A stretch of DNA of 64,000 nt from an uncultured Alphaproteobacteria bacterium. GTDB lineage: Bacteria > Pseudomonadota > Alphaproteobacteria > JALCBB01. Below the pieces are notes generated by a model that worked only from the letters and a program-made list of their open reading frames with translations, did not search any database and was not told where the DNA came from. The stretch's first letter is position 1; each line of letters begins with the position of its first letter. The stretch spans positions 914,335-978,334 of the forward strand of contig OY279575.1 of the NCBI GenBank assembly GCA_958267355.1, read 5' to 3'. This document shows positions 38,332 to 47,400 of this stretch, in pieces. Made by a program: the position numbers and the translations under genes.

Positions 38332-39599
38332 CGTTCTGTGCCTCCATTGACTGTATCGCTTGCGCCATTGTTTAGGACACCAGAAGCGGCTCCACCGAAG
38401 CCTTGGTCTGTAATCCCACCGCCGAGTATTCTTTGTTGTGGCAGGGGCAAGACGGGCAGGACTCCGCCTTCACCATCGCCCCGCAGAATGACTTTATTGC
38501 TATCCGCCAACACCTGCTCCATCGTCTCAAGATACAAACGCCGTGCGGTTACTTCAGGGTTTTCGCTGTATGCAGAATAGACCTGCGAAAAGCGCAAGGA
38601 CTCACCTTCTGCTTCAGCAATCACCTTGGCACGATAGCCTGCCGCTTCTTGGCGAATGCGCTGTGCTTCACCCCGTGCTTCAGGGATTACCTTATTAGAA
38701 TACGCATCCGCCTGATTCCCCAAACGCTCTAGGTCTTGTCGTGCGCGTTGTACTTCTTCAAAAGCATCAATTACGGGCTCGGGTGGCTGGGCCCCTTGCA
38801 GGGTTACCTGACTGACCAAAATCCCTGAGTCATATTCATCTAAAATTGCTTGCAGAGTCTCACGCGCTTTGAAGGCAATTTCAGCTCGCCCTTCGGTTAA
38901 TGCTCGTTGTATTTCTGTGCGTCCGATGATCTCGCGCATGGCACTTTCGGCGGCAATCTTAATTGTTGAGTCAGGGTCACGAATGTTGAATAAATATTTC
39001 CCTGCATTGCGAATACGCCATTGCACGGTGAAATCTACATCAATGATGTTTTGGTCTCCTGTGAGCATTTGGCTTTCTTCAATGATATCGCTATCGGCGG
39101 AGCCACGGAATCCGATATCAATTTGCCGCACTTCTTCAACCTGCGGCGTAATGGAGCTTTCAATTGGCCAAGGCAAGTGCCAATGCAATCCTTCTTGTGA
39201 AAGTGCGCCTTGGTTTGTCCACTCGCCGAAGCGCAGGACGACTCCCTGCTCACCTGGATTGACTCGGTACAATCCTGAGCCAAGCCACACGGCAAATAAA
39301 ATCAGAAACACCCAGCCAATCTGGCGCATGGAGATTCCGCCGCTACTGCCACCGCCTTTGTCAAAGCGGCGGCGTAATCCGTCGTAGAGTTTTCCGATTG
39401 CCTCGGACAGCTCGTCTTCGTGGCGTGGTGGCATTCCGCCGAACCTGTCCTTTTCGGAGCCGAAGCGGTCATTGTCGTGGTGTTGGTCAGCTCCGTTGCT
39501 GGGGTGCGGTGTTGAGCTACCCGTGCGCTTTCCCCAAGGGCCTTGGTCTCCAGCGGGAGCGTTTTGCACTCCCTGCGGCTTTTTGCTTATTGGTGTCAT
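38328..39599 (-). CDS. hflK: HflK, SPFH-family modulator of FtsH protease
   Basis: Forms the HflKC cage that controls FtsH access to membrane proteins. I choose ATG 39599 (MTPISKKPQGVQNAPAGDQGPWG), 423 residues. The open frame runs 59 codons further but would then overlap the divergent mrp start. The Gly/Pro/Asp-rich cytoplasmic N-terminus is typical. One membrane helix is at about 92-112, followed by YRVNPGEQGVVLRFGEW and the band-7 domain. Confidence 0.92.
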   Translation of the reverse strand: MTPISKKPQGVQNAPAGDQGPWGKRTGSSTPHPSNGADQHHDNDRFGSEKDRFGGMPPRHEDELSEAIGKLYDGLRRRFDKGGGSSGGISMRQIGWVFLILFAVWLGSGLYRVNPGEQGVVLRFGEWTNQGALSQEGLHWHLPWPIESSITPQVEEVRQIDIGFRGSADSDIIEESQMLTGDQNIIDVDFTVQWRIRNAGKYLFNIRDPDSTIKIAAESAMREIIGRTEIQRALTEGRAEIAFKARETLQAILDEYDSGILVSQVTLQGAQPPEPVIDAFEEVQRARQDLERLGNQADAYSNKVIPEARGEAQRIRQEAAGYRAKVIAEAEGESLRFSQVYSAYSENPEVTARRLYLETMEQVLADSNKVILRGDGEGGVLPVLPLPQQRILGGGITDQGFGGAASGVLNNGASDTVNGGTER

Positions 39600-39723
39600 A
39601 GCGGCTCTAACTTGCCACGGAGCGCAGAATTCGTCAAACCTAGCCTCTCCGCAATTGCGTATCGGACGATTTTGCACGACACTGCCGTTTATGCGTAAGC
39701 GGCTTTTTTCGGGTGCTACGGAA

Positions 39724-40797
39724 ATGTCTCCTGCACGGGCGGTTGAGACGACTCTCCGTGCTGTCTTGCTTCCCAATGGGCGTGATGCAGTGTCGCTTGG
39801 CTGGAAGTATCAACTGCATCGAGGCAAGCCTTCCATTTTGGCACTTGAAGTGCCGCAAGCTTTGGGCGAGTCGCTAGACAGTTGGCGCGAAGACTTGGCT
39901 GAAAACTTGGCTTCTGCGTTTCCTGATGGAATCCGTGTTGTGCTTACTGCCGAGCAAAAGCCGCAAGCGAGCTTACCGCCTGCATCATCAGCCCCCACAC
40001 CACGCAATCAGCCTGCCAATCGTGAAGCGATACCCCTAGACGGAATCCGTAACCTTATCGCCATTGCCAGCGGCAAAGGCGGAGTCGGCAAATCAACTGT
40101 CACGGCAAATCTTGCTTTAGCCTTATCGCGGGCAGGCTTCAAAGTCGGAGTATTAGACGCAGACATCTACGGTCCATCACAAGCCTTAATGCTGGGCGTA
40201 ACCGAACGTGCCGAAGCTCAAGACGGAAAAATTTTACCGCACGAAGTTGGTGGCATAAAAATTGCTTCTATGGGTACACTGCTATCCGAAGACAAGGCGG
40301 CGATTTGGCGTGGTCCGATGGTGCAGCAGGCTTTGGTGCAGCTGTTGCGTGATGTGGCTTGGGACAGGCTAGACTACTTGCTGTTAGACTTCCCGCCAGG
40401 CACGGGAGATATTCCCTTAACCTTGGCGCAACGTGTGCCGCAGGCGACGGCGGTGCTGGTTTCCACGCCGCAAGAAGTTGCACTGTTAGATGTACGCAAG
40501 GCGGCGACGATGTTCCGCCGACTTTCTGTGCCGTTGCTTGGCATTGTTGAAAATATGAGCGGACAGCGTTGCGCCCACTGCGGAGAAATCAATGCACCCT
40601 TCGGACAAGGCGGAGCCAAAAGTTGGGCAGACCACGAAGGCATAGCCTTTCTTGGCAGTCTTCCGCTTGACAACAGCCTGCGTGAAAGTGGAGATGCAGG
40701 TGCACCTTTGTTGATGGCAGAGCCTGACTCTCCTGTTGCTGAGCTTTTTTATGAAATCGCGGCTAATCTTGTTAAGGCAACAGAGAAAAAAGCTTAA
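39724..40797 (+). CDS. mrp: Mrp/ApbC-family iron-sulfur cluster carrier ATPase
   Basis: P-loop ATPase that carries and transfers Fe-S clusters. I choose ATG 39724 (MSPARAVETTLRAVLL) after ACGGAA, giving 357 residues; ATG 39691 is an alternative. The N-terminal MIP18-like (DUF59) domain (1-75) is divergent. The ATPase core has the deviant Walker A ASGKGGVGKSTVTANLALALS (about 115-135), the GVLDADIYGPSQ segment and the cluster-binding C-x-x-C in SGQRCAHCGE. It is divergent from hflK. Confidence 0.9.
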   Translation: MSPARAVETTLRAVLLPNGRDAVSLGWKYQLHRGKPSILALEVPQALGESLDSWREDLAENLASAFPDGIRVVLTAEQKPQASLPPASSAPTPRNQPANREAIPLDGIRNLIAIASGKGGVGKSTVTANLALALSRAGFKVGVLDADIYGPSQALMLGVTERAEAQDGKILPHEVGGIKIASMGTLLSEDKAAIWRGPMVQQALVQLLRDVAWDRLDYLLLDFPPGTGDIPLTLAQRVPQATAVLVSTPQEVALLDVRKAATMFRRLSVPLLGIVENMSGQRCAHCGEINAPFGQGGAKSWADHEGIAFLGSLPLDNSLRESGDAGAPLLMAEPDSPVAELFYEIAANLVKATEKKA

Positions 40798-40830
40798 GCC
40801 GCAAAGCCACTGATGGAAAGCCCTTAAACA

Positions 40831-40857
40831 AAAAAGCGCGTGAGCGAAATCACGCGC
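40831..40857 (-). terminator. Rho-independent terminator of rpmJ
   Basis: The stem GCGCGTGA (40836-40843) pairs with TCACGCGC (40850-40857) around a GCGAAA loop. On the minus strand it is followed by a run of T (complement of AAAAAA before 40836), the normal layout for ending the rpmJ transcript. The plus-strand mrp transcript also enters this stem but lacks the U-run. Confidence 0.85.
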
Positions 40858-40991
40858 AAGCGATACAACAAAACGTAAGCTTTAAAAACACCAACGACAA
40901 GCCACAAGCTCCAAACACAAGCCATAACGCCTAGCCATAACACACAGCGACAAGCCGCAGCTTTCCTTTACCCACTCCTTACGCCCGCAGA

Positions 40992-41117
40992 TTATCCCTG
41001 CCGAGCCTTGAGACGCGGATTCTTCTTGTTGATAACATAGAGTCGCCGCTTGCGCCTGACGATACGGCAGTCGCGGTCACGCTTGGCGGCAGAGCGTAGA
41101 GAGTTACGAACACGCAT
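40992..41117 (-). CDS. rpmJ: 50S ribosomal protein L36
   Basis: 41-residue protein starting [17 protein letters not shown] and ending [12 protein letters not shown]. This is the longer zinc-free (C-minus) L36 type, with a single Cys17 and the [15 protein letters not shown] core. ATG is at 41117, stop TAA at 40994-40992. A terminator stands 135 bases downstream. The longer open frame over the same bases (40979-41194) is in another phase and is not real. Confidence 0.93.
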   Translation of the reverse strand: MRVRNSLRSAAKRDRDCRIVRRKRRLYVINKKNPRLKARQG

Positions 41118-41149
41118 AGTGGCTTGTTTATAGCACTCCTTTTTGCTTC

Positions 41150-41250
41150 TGTGAATAGCCTGTTGAATAGCTCCTTGCCTAACTGGATGTGCATAGCCCG
41201 CCGAATAGCCCGTTAAATCGCCTGTGTTTGAATAGCCCGTTGAATCGCTT
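41150..41250. repeat. GAATAGCCCGTTGAATAGC-type degenerate repeats
   Basis: The divergent rpmJ-cobD spacer holds about five degenerate units of the type GAATAGCCTGTTGAATAGC and GAATAGCCCGTTGAATCGC. The last ends just before the cobD start, so promoters for both genes overlap or flank it. Confidence 0.65.
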
Positions 41251-41262
41251 CCTAGCCGTGAT

Positions 41263-42243
41263 ATGCATCCTGAACTGTACCTGTCCTACGCCCTAGCCCC
41301 CTTGGCGGGAGTTGTTTTAGAAGCTCTTGTGCCGATTTGGTGGTTGTACAGCCTGCGTCCGTTTGGCTTGCCGTGGCACCCCGTGGTCTATATCGGAGCG
41401 GCAATTCGCAGTTGCGCTCGTAGGCTTAACACTGCCACCAGCAGCGAGCGGCAATTGCTCGTCCGTGGAAGATTTTTGATTGTGGCGATGGCAATTGCTT
41501 CGCTTATGCTTGGATATATTTTCTTTATTCTGTTTTTTGACCTTGGCGTTGCAGGAGTCATTTTATTGGCTCTGTGTTATACGCTTTTGGTTAGCCAGCG
41601 TGAGTTGCACGATAGGGCTGCGAAAGTGTTTACAGCTTTAGACAAGGGAGACATAGAAAAAGCGCGTTATTTACTTCCTGCGTTGGTGGGACGCGATCCT
41701 GACTCGTTAGACGAAGCAGGAATCCGCCGAGCTGTTTTAGAGTCGCTTGCTGAAAACTACAGTGACGGTACAGTGGCTCCTGTTTTCTGGGGAGTACTTT
41801 TCGGACTTCCAGGCTTGTTCTTTTACAAAATGGTTAGTACAGCCGACTCGATGATTGGCTACGACAATGATAGCTACCGCCACTTCGGAAGAGCCGCCGC
41901 CAAAACCGATGATTTTTTGAACTGGCTACCTGCCCGCCTAACGGCTTTATTATTCCTTGCGGGGAGTCCCACTAAGTTTTCGCGCAACTGGCATATTGTC
42001 CGCCGTGATGCGCCACAGCATCGCTCTAGAAACGCGGGCTGGCCTGAAGCGGCTTTCGCCACCCAAATCGGAGTCGCTCTTGCAGGGCCACGCCGCTACG
42101 AAGGCAAATGGACAAGCGATGGTTTTATGAATGCGGGCGCAAATTCTGCGCCAAGTCCTTCTGAGTGTCAGGCGGGCTTGCGGATTTATCGCCGCACCTG
42201 CCCGCTTTTATGGCTTCTTCTGTTTTTCTCTCTATGGCTTTAA
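41263..42243 (+). CDS. cobD: Adenosylcobinamide-phosphate synthase (CobD/CbiB)
   Basis: Inner-membrane enzyme that attaches the aminopropanol arm to adenosylcobyric acid. It has 326 residues and about five membrane segments. [18 protein letters not shown] (about 38-55) matches the family's HPV.W.G motif. Further landmarks are [24 protein letters not shown] (about 165-188), [39 protein letters not shown] and the C-terminal [19 protein letters not shown]. It converges on cobQ. Both stop codons lie in one 14-bp repeat array. Confidence 0.9.
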   Translation: MHPELYLSYALAPLAGVVLEALVPIWWLYSLRPFGLPWHPVVYIGAAIRSCARRLNTATSSERQLLVRGRFLIVAMAIASLMLGYIFFILFFDLGVAGVILLALCYTLLVSQRELHDRAAKVFTALDKGDIEKARYLLPALVGRDPDSLDEAGIRRAVLESLAENYSDGTVAPVFWGVLFGLPGLFFYKMVSTADSMIGYDNDSYRHFGRAAAKTDDFLNWLPARLTALLFLAGSPTKFSRNWHIVRRDAPQHRSRNAGWPEAAFATQIGVALAGPRRYEGKWTSDGFMNAGANSAPSPSECQAGLRIYRRTCPLLWLLLFFSLWL

Positions 42244-42284
42244 CTCTGTGGCTTTAACTCTGTGGCTTTAACTCTGTGGCTTTA
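42241..42284. repeat. 14-bp tandem repeat shared by the cobD and cobQ stop codons
   Basis: Three units of TAACTCTGTGGCTT. The first begins with the cobD stop codon TAA (42241-42243). The third runs into the complement of the cobQ stop codon (42282-42284). The array is thus the whole spacer between two convergent genes. No terminator hairpin is seen. Confidence 0.9.
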
Positions 42285-43847
42285 GACCCACGACTCTAAA
42301 CGCGGAGACTCAGCCAGTGCCAAAAGTGCATCACAATCGCAGTACTGCTCTATAAAGTCAGCGACTGCATTTAGATTTGCGTCTAGCCGCTCGGCAAAAT
42401 TAACCAGCGGTAATTGTGCTTCAGGGAATAACTGATTTAAAAAAGCTACACGAAATGCATCGTTCTGAAACAAGCCGTGCAGATAACAGCCAAACACCCG
42501 CCGCGAAGTATGTACAGCTCCATCTTTTCCTACAGCCTGCAGGACAAGAAACGGAGTCACATCCGACTCAAGAAACCTTGTTTCACCCGTATGAATCTCA
42601 TAGCCCTGCACTTCTAAACCCGACTCACACTCCTGCCCCTGTGCCAAACGCACACTTTTCTCCTTACCCAGAGTCGTAGCCACAGGCAAAAGCCCAAGCC
42701 CTTGGCTTGTACCTGCCTTGCCCTCAATGCCATCGGGGTCAGCGATTTCTTGTCCTAGCATTTGATAGCCGCCACAAAGCCCGACAACAGCTCCGCCGTT
42801 TTTGGCAAAGGCGGTGATTTCTTCTGCTCCGCCCCCAAGCCGCAACGCTTCTAAGTCTTGGCGCACTGACTTACTACCTGGAAGCAAGATCATATCGGCA
42901 GACTCGGCAAACCCTTTCTCCACTGGAGTCACCCGCAAAGAAACCCCGTCTTGATAGCGCAGACCATCCAAGTCATCGGCATTGGCTAGAGACGGCAAAC
43001 GCGGCACGACAACACGGATTGTTTTTCCTTTGGCGATTTGTCCCTCTACAGAAGACACAGACACTGCAGAGGCGAAGTCAGCGGGCGTAAAGGAGTCCAA
43101 AGCCAGACTATCTTCGGGAGGCAAAGCCCGTGCCGCCGAACACCAAGGCAAAAGCCCCAGATCCTGCCAACCCGTACGGCGGACAATTTCAGCCCGCCCA
43201 CCATCAAACAGACTCCTATCGCCACGAAATTTATTGACGAAAAACCCGACCGTGCGTTTGCGTTCAGAGTCCGAGAGCAAAAGATGTGTACCGACCATCT
43301 GGGCGATGACTCCACCTGACTCAATATCGCCAACCAAAACCACAGGAATATTTACTGCTTCGGCAAATCCCATATTGGCAAGATCGCCATTGCGCAGATT
43401 GGTTTCGGCTGGACTTCCTGCTCCTTCTACAAGAATTAAATCGTGTCTATCAGCAAGACGGGTAAACGCCGCTAGCACTTCTTCACGCCACTGGCTGCGT
43501 TGTGCGAGCCAATCCTGTGCTGCCATACGAGCTGTGGCTTTGCCTGACACTACGACCAGCGAGCCGCCATCGGCTTCAGGTTTTAGAAGCAACGGATTCA
43601 TATCCGTTGTGGCTTCTACCTTGGCGGCACGGGCTTGTAGGGCTTGGGCGCGGGCGAATTCACCCCAGCCCCCGCCTATGGCTTCAGGACGCAAACCCAC
43701 TGCCGCATTGTTTGACATATTCTGCGGCTTGAACGGAGCTACCTGCATCCCCTTCCGTGCATAGACGCGACACAAAGCCGTAACCAAGAGCGACTTGCCA
43801 ACATTGGAGCCGCATCCTTGAACCATCAACGCCCGAGCTGTAGTCAA
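42282..43847 (-). CDS. cobQ: Cobyric acid synthase
   Basis: Amidates carboxyl groups b, d, e and g of adenosylcobyrinic acid a,c-diamide using glutamine. It has 521 residues. The start is TTG 43847, which overlaps the cobO stop (TTGA); the result TTARALMVQGCGSNVGKS matches the family N-terminus. The P-loop-like GCGSNVGKS is at about 11-19, and the glutaminase nucleophile is in AVVGLCGGYQMLGQEI (about 355-370). Confidence 0.92.
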   Translation of the reverse strand: MTTARALMVQGCGSNVGKSLLVTALCRVYARKGMQVAPFKPQNMSNNAAVGLRPEAIGGGWGEFARAQALQARAAKVEATTDMNPLLLKPEADGGSLVVVSGKATARMAAQDWLAQRSQWREEVLAAFTRLADRHDLILVEGAGSPAETNLRNGDLANMGFAEAVNIPVVLVGDIESGGVIAQMVGTHLLLSDSERKRTVGFFVNKFRGDRSLFDGGRAEIVRRTGWQDLGLLPWCSAARALPPEDSLALDSFTPADFASAVSVSSVEGQIAKGKTIRVVVPRLPSLANADDLDGLRYQDGVSLRVTPVEKGFAESADMILLPGSKSVRQDLEALRLGGGAEEITAFAKNGGAVVGLCGGYQMLGQEIADPDGIEGKAGTSQGLGLLPVATTLGKEKSVRLAQGQECESGLEVQGYEIHTGETRFLESDVTPFLVLQAVGKDGAVHTSRRVFGCYLHGLFQNDAFRVAFLNQLFPEAQLPLVNFAERLDANLNAVADFIEQYCDCDALLALAESPRLESWV

Positions 43848-44497
43848 AACTCAATTCCCGCTTGTGCCTTAACGCCTGACCGAAATGGGTGTTTTACCAG
43901 CGTCATTTCTGTGACCAAATCGGCGGCTTCAATCAAAACTTCAGGAGCATTACGCCCCGTCACCACGGCATGACTTCCCTCTGAACGTTCAGCTAGGCCT
44001 GCTACTACTTGCTCGGCATCTAAATAGCCGTAGCGCAAAACGATATTCAACTCGTCTAGCAGAACTAAATCCCAATCAGAAGAGCGCAAAAATTCCAAAG
44101 CTTTTGCCCAAGCTTCTTCGGCTGTGGCAATATCGCGGGTTCTATCTTGTGTCTCCCAAGTGAAGCCTTCGCCCATTGCATGTAAGGCAATTCGTGCATC
44201 ACCTTTTTCATCTTTGAAGAACTGCGCCAAAGACTCCAGAACTGGGCGTTCACCTGTGCGCCAAGCTCCTTTGACAAACTGCACTACTGCAACCCGCTTG
44301 TCATTACCAAGTGCGCGTAAGACTAGCCCAAACGCTGCTGTAGATTTCCCCTTACCACTCCCCGTATGGACAATCAGCAAGCCGCGTTCTTCCTGCCGTG
44401 CTGCAACCTTGCGGTCATGCGCGGCTTTCTTTGCCGCCATCTTCTCACTATGACGTGCATTAAACTCGGCTTCGCTTTCTCCTTCTCTGCGTTTCAT
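43844..44497 (-). CDS. cobO: Cob(I)yrinic acid a,c-diamide adenosyltransferase
   Basis: Transfers the adenosyl group from ATP to cobalt(I) corrinoids. It has 217 residues of CobO/BtuR type: P-loop GLLIVHTGSGKGKSTAAFG (about 39-57), AVVQFVKGAWRTGE, and DLVLLDELNIVLRYGYLD. The charged N-terminus MKRREGESEAEFNARHSEKMAAKK is typical. It overlaps both cobN (ATGA) and cobQ (TTGA). Confidence 0.93.
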   Translation of the reverse strand: MKRREGESEAEFNARHSEKMAAKKAAHDRKVAARQEERGLLIVHTGSGKGKSTAAFGLVLRALGNDKRVAVVQFVKGAWRTGERPVLESLAQFFKDEKGDARIALHAMGEGFTWETQDRTRDIATAEEAWAKALEFLRSSDWDLVLLDELNIVLRYGYLDAEQVVAGLAERSEGSHAVVTGRNAPEVLIEAADLVTEMTLVKHPFRSGVKAQAGIEF

Positions 44498-47400
44498 TTT
44501 GACACCTCGTAGAATTCTGCTTCTTGTTTTGTCTCCTGTGGCTTCTTTCGGACTTGCGCTCTTGTCTGCCCTTCACCTTGTGCTTGTACCTTTTCTCGCA
44601 CTTCTACTCTTTCTTGTCCTTCACCTTGTGCTTGTACTTTTCCTTGTGCTTCTACTCTTTCTTGTCCTTCACCTTGTGCTTGTACTTTTCCTTGTGCTTC
44701 TACTCTTTCTTGTCCTTCACCTTGTGCTTGCACTTTTCCTTGTGCTTCTACTCTTTCTTGCTTTTCGGCTTTTCCTTGCTCTTCGGCTGTGGTCAAAGCC
44801 ACGAGTCCCCGCAACAAGTCAGTCGCCCGATTGGACCGAGTCCGCCATAGCCCCCGTTCTTGTGCTTCCAAGAACTTAGCTGCTGTTTCTGCCAGTGCGG
44901 CGGGATTTGCTTTACCCATAAACTCCCGTACTTGCTCGTCTGCTAGATAGGCTTCGTATAGAGCGTCAAAGTGATGATCTCCTACTGCGTCGGTGGTGGC
45001 GGCGAAGGCGAATAGATAATCTACGGTGGCGGCGATTTCGAACGCGCCTTTGTATCCGTGTTGCATCATTCCTTCTATCCACTTCGGATTGGTTGCGCGT
45101 CCGCGTACGACTCTGCCGATTTCCTCGCCCAGTGTGCGAATACGCGGAGCCCAAGGCTTAGAGTGGTCATTATGGTACGAAACGGGTCTTACTCCTGTGG
45201 CGCGATGTACGGCGGCGGCGGCTCCGCCTTCAAACTGGTAGTAGTCGTCTGAATCGAGCAGATCGTGTTCGCGGTTATCTTGGTTATGGATTACCGCTTC
45301 AGTGCGCTCTAGAGCCGTCTCCAGAGCCTTCGCCGCGGGAGAGCCATAATTCCCTTCGCCATAGGCGAAGGCGCTCCAGGTGAACCAGGCGGCGCCTAAG
45401 TCGCCTTCTTCGCTCCAGGTGCTGCTATCCACTAGGGCTTGTAGTCCTGCCCCATAGGTACCAGGAGCCGAACTGAATATTCGTGCTCCTGCTTGGCTAG
45501 TGCCTTGCTTGTGTTCTTGGCGCAGATTGGCGGCGAGCGGATTATCTGCTTCGTTTTCGTCCAGAGCCGCCACTGCACGAATCGCCGAGTCCAAAAGCGC
45601 AATCTGCGCAGGAAAAGCATCACGGAAAAACCCCGACACCCGCAAGGTCAGATCCACCCTTGGACGACCCAGCAAAGCTACGGGCAAGACTTCAAATCCG
45701 ATGATTCGCCGTGAAGTGCTGTCCCACGATGGGCGTACGCCGAGCAGGGCGAAGGCTTGTGCTAAGTCATCTCCGCCTGTGCGTAGGTTTGCTGTGCCCC
45801 AAGCTGAGAGCAACAAGCTTTTTGGCCAGGTGCCGTGGTCTTGGTAGAATCGCTCTACTAGGGCTTGGGCTGACCGCCAGCCTAGCTCCCAAGCGCTTGC
45901 TGTGGGCACTGTACGGGGGTCTAGAGAGTAGAAATTGCGTCCTGTGGGTAAAACCTCGGGTCTGCCCCGACTCGGCGCTCCTGAAGGCCCAGGAGCGACG
46001 AAACGCCCATTTAAACCTGCTAGTAAAGCTTTGGTTTCTGCCTGTCCGCTTCCTAGCAGGGCTGGACGCAATCGCTCTTCTAAAAACTGCAGAATCGGCG
46101 CACTTGCCCGCCACGAAGATTCGGCTTTTTGCTGGTGATTCACCAGAGCCAAGATTAGGGCTTCAAGTCGCTCTATGGTATCGCCACGGGTGCGCCACGG
46201 CGTATCGGACTTATCGCCAAGCGCATCCTGCAAAACCTGCGGAAATTCTCCACCAGCTTCCAGCGGAGTCGCTAAATCCCCTTCTTCTGTCTGTTCCGTT
46301 GGAACAAAGCCGCACTTCAAGTCTTCTGCCAAGGCATCTAACAGCGACTTATCTTCTGCTTCTCCGCCACGCGGAGAGCGCAAAAACGTAGCCAAAAGCT
46401 CTGCTTGTACCTCGGGGTCTGCGACTGCTCCATAGACATGCAACCCTGCACGGATTTGCATCTCCTTCAACTCGCATAGATGATTATCCAGCTTGTATAG
46501 AATTTTCTCGGGTGTTTCTTGGCTTGCGACTTTAACTCCAAGATCTTTATCCAAGCCGAGCCGAGCTGCTGACTGCAAAATTTCATCGCGCAAACGCAGG
46601 GCGCGTTTTGGGTCTAAGGCTTGGGCTTCGCTATATTCGTCCATTAAGCCTTCTAGGGCTAACAAGGCGCCATGGCTTTCTGCTCGTGCCAAAGGCGGAG
46701 TCATATGATCCAAAATCACTGCTCGTGCGCGCCGTTTGGCTTGTGTGCCTTCTCCGGGGTCATTGACAATAAACGGATACAAGTGCGGCATTGCCCCCAA
46801 GAGTGCATCAGGCCAGCACAGGGGTGAAAGTGCCGTAGCCTTGCCGGGAAGCCACTCTAAATTGCCGTGTTTGCCGAACTGCACTACGACATCGGCGTTG
46901 TGGCGTAGCCAGGCGTAAAAGGCAAGATATCCGTGCGGAGGTACAAGCGCAGGATCGTGATAGGTTTCGGCGGGGTCAAGGTGATAGCCCCGCGAGGGTT
47001 GGATTGCGATAATTGTCTGTCCTAAACGAAAAGCACTTATGGCGAAGCTTCCGTTGCTTCTGTGATACGGGTCATCGGCGGGCAGGCCCCACCGTTCAAG
47101 CACGGAATCCTGCAACGGTTTTGGCAAGGAGTTAAAAAACACTTCGTATTCTTGCTTACCTATTCGTATTTCGTCTTTTTGCGGACTTGGGTCAGCGGCG
47201 CGTGGCACGGCGAGCAATCGCTCCATTAATTCCGTGTCCTTGTGCGGAAGCCAATCACCCAAGTCATAGCCTACCTTTTTAAGTGCGCTAAAAGCTTGCA
47301 CTAACGAAGCGGGGGTATCCAAGCCGACTCCGTTGGCGAGCCGTCCATCGCGGTTCGGATAGTTCGCCACGACAAAGGCTACGCGTCTCTGACGTACTGC

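Noticed and set aside
40979..41194. 71-codon minus-strand frame
   Set aside because: Out of phase with the clear L36 gene in the same place.
42982..43764. 260-codon plus-strand frame inside cobQ
   Set aside because: Antisense shadow of a well-supported gene; no motif and no ribosome binding site.
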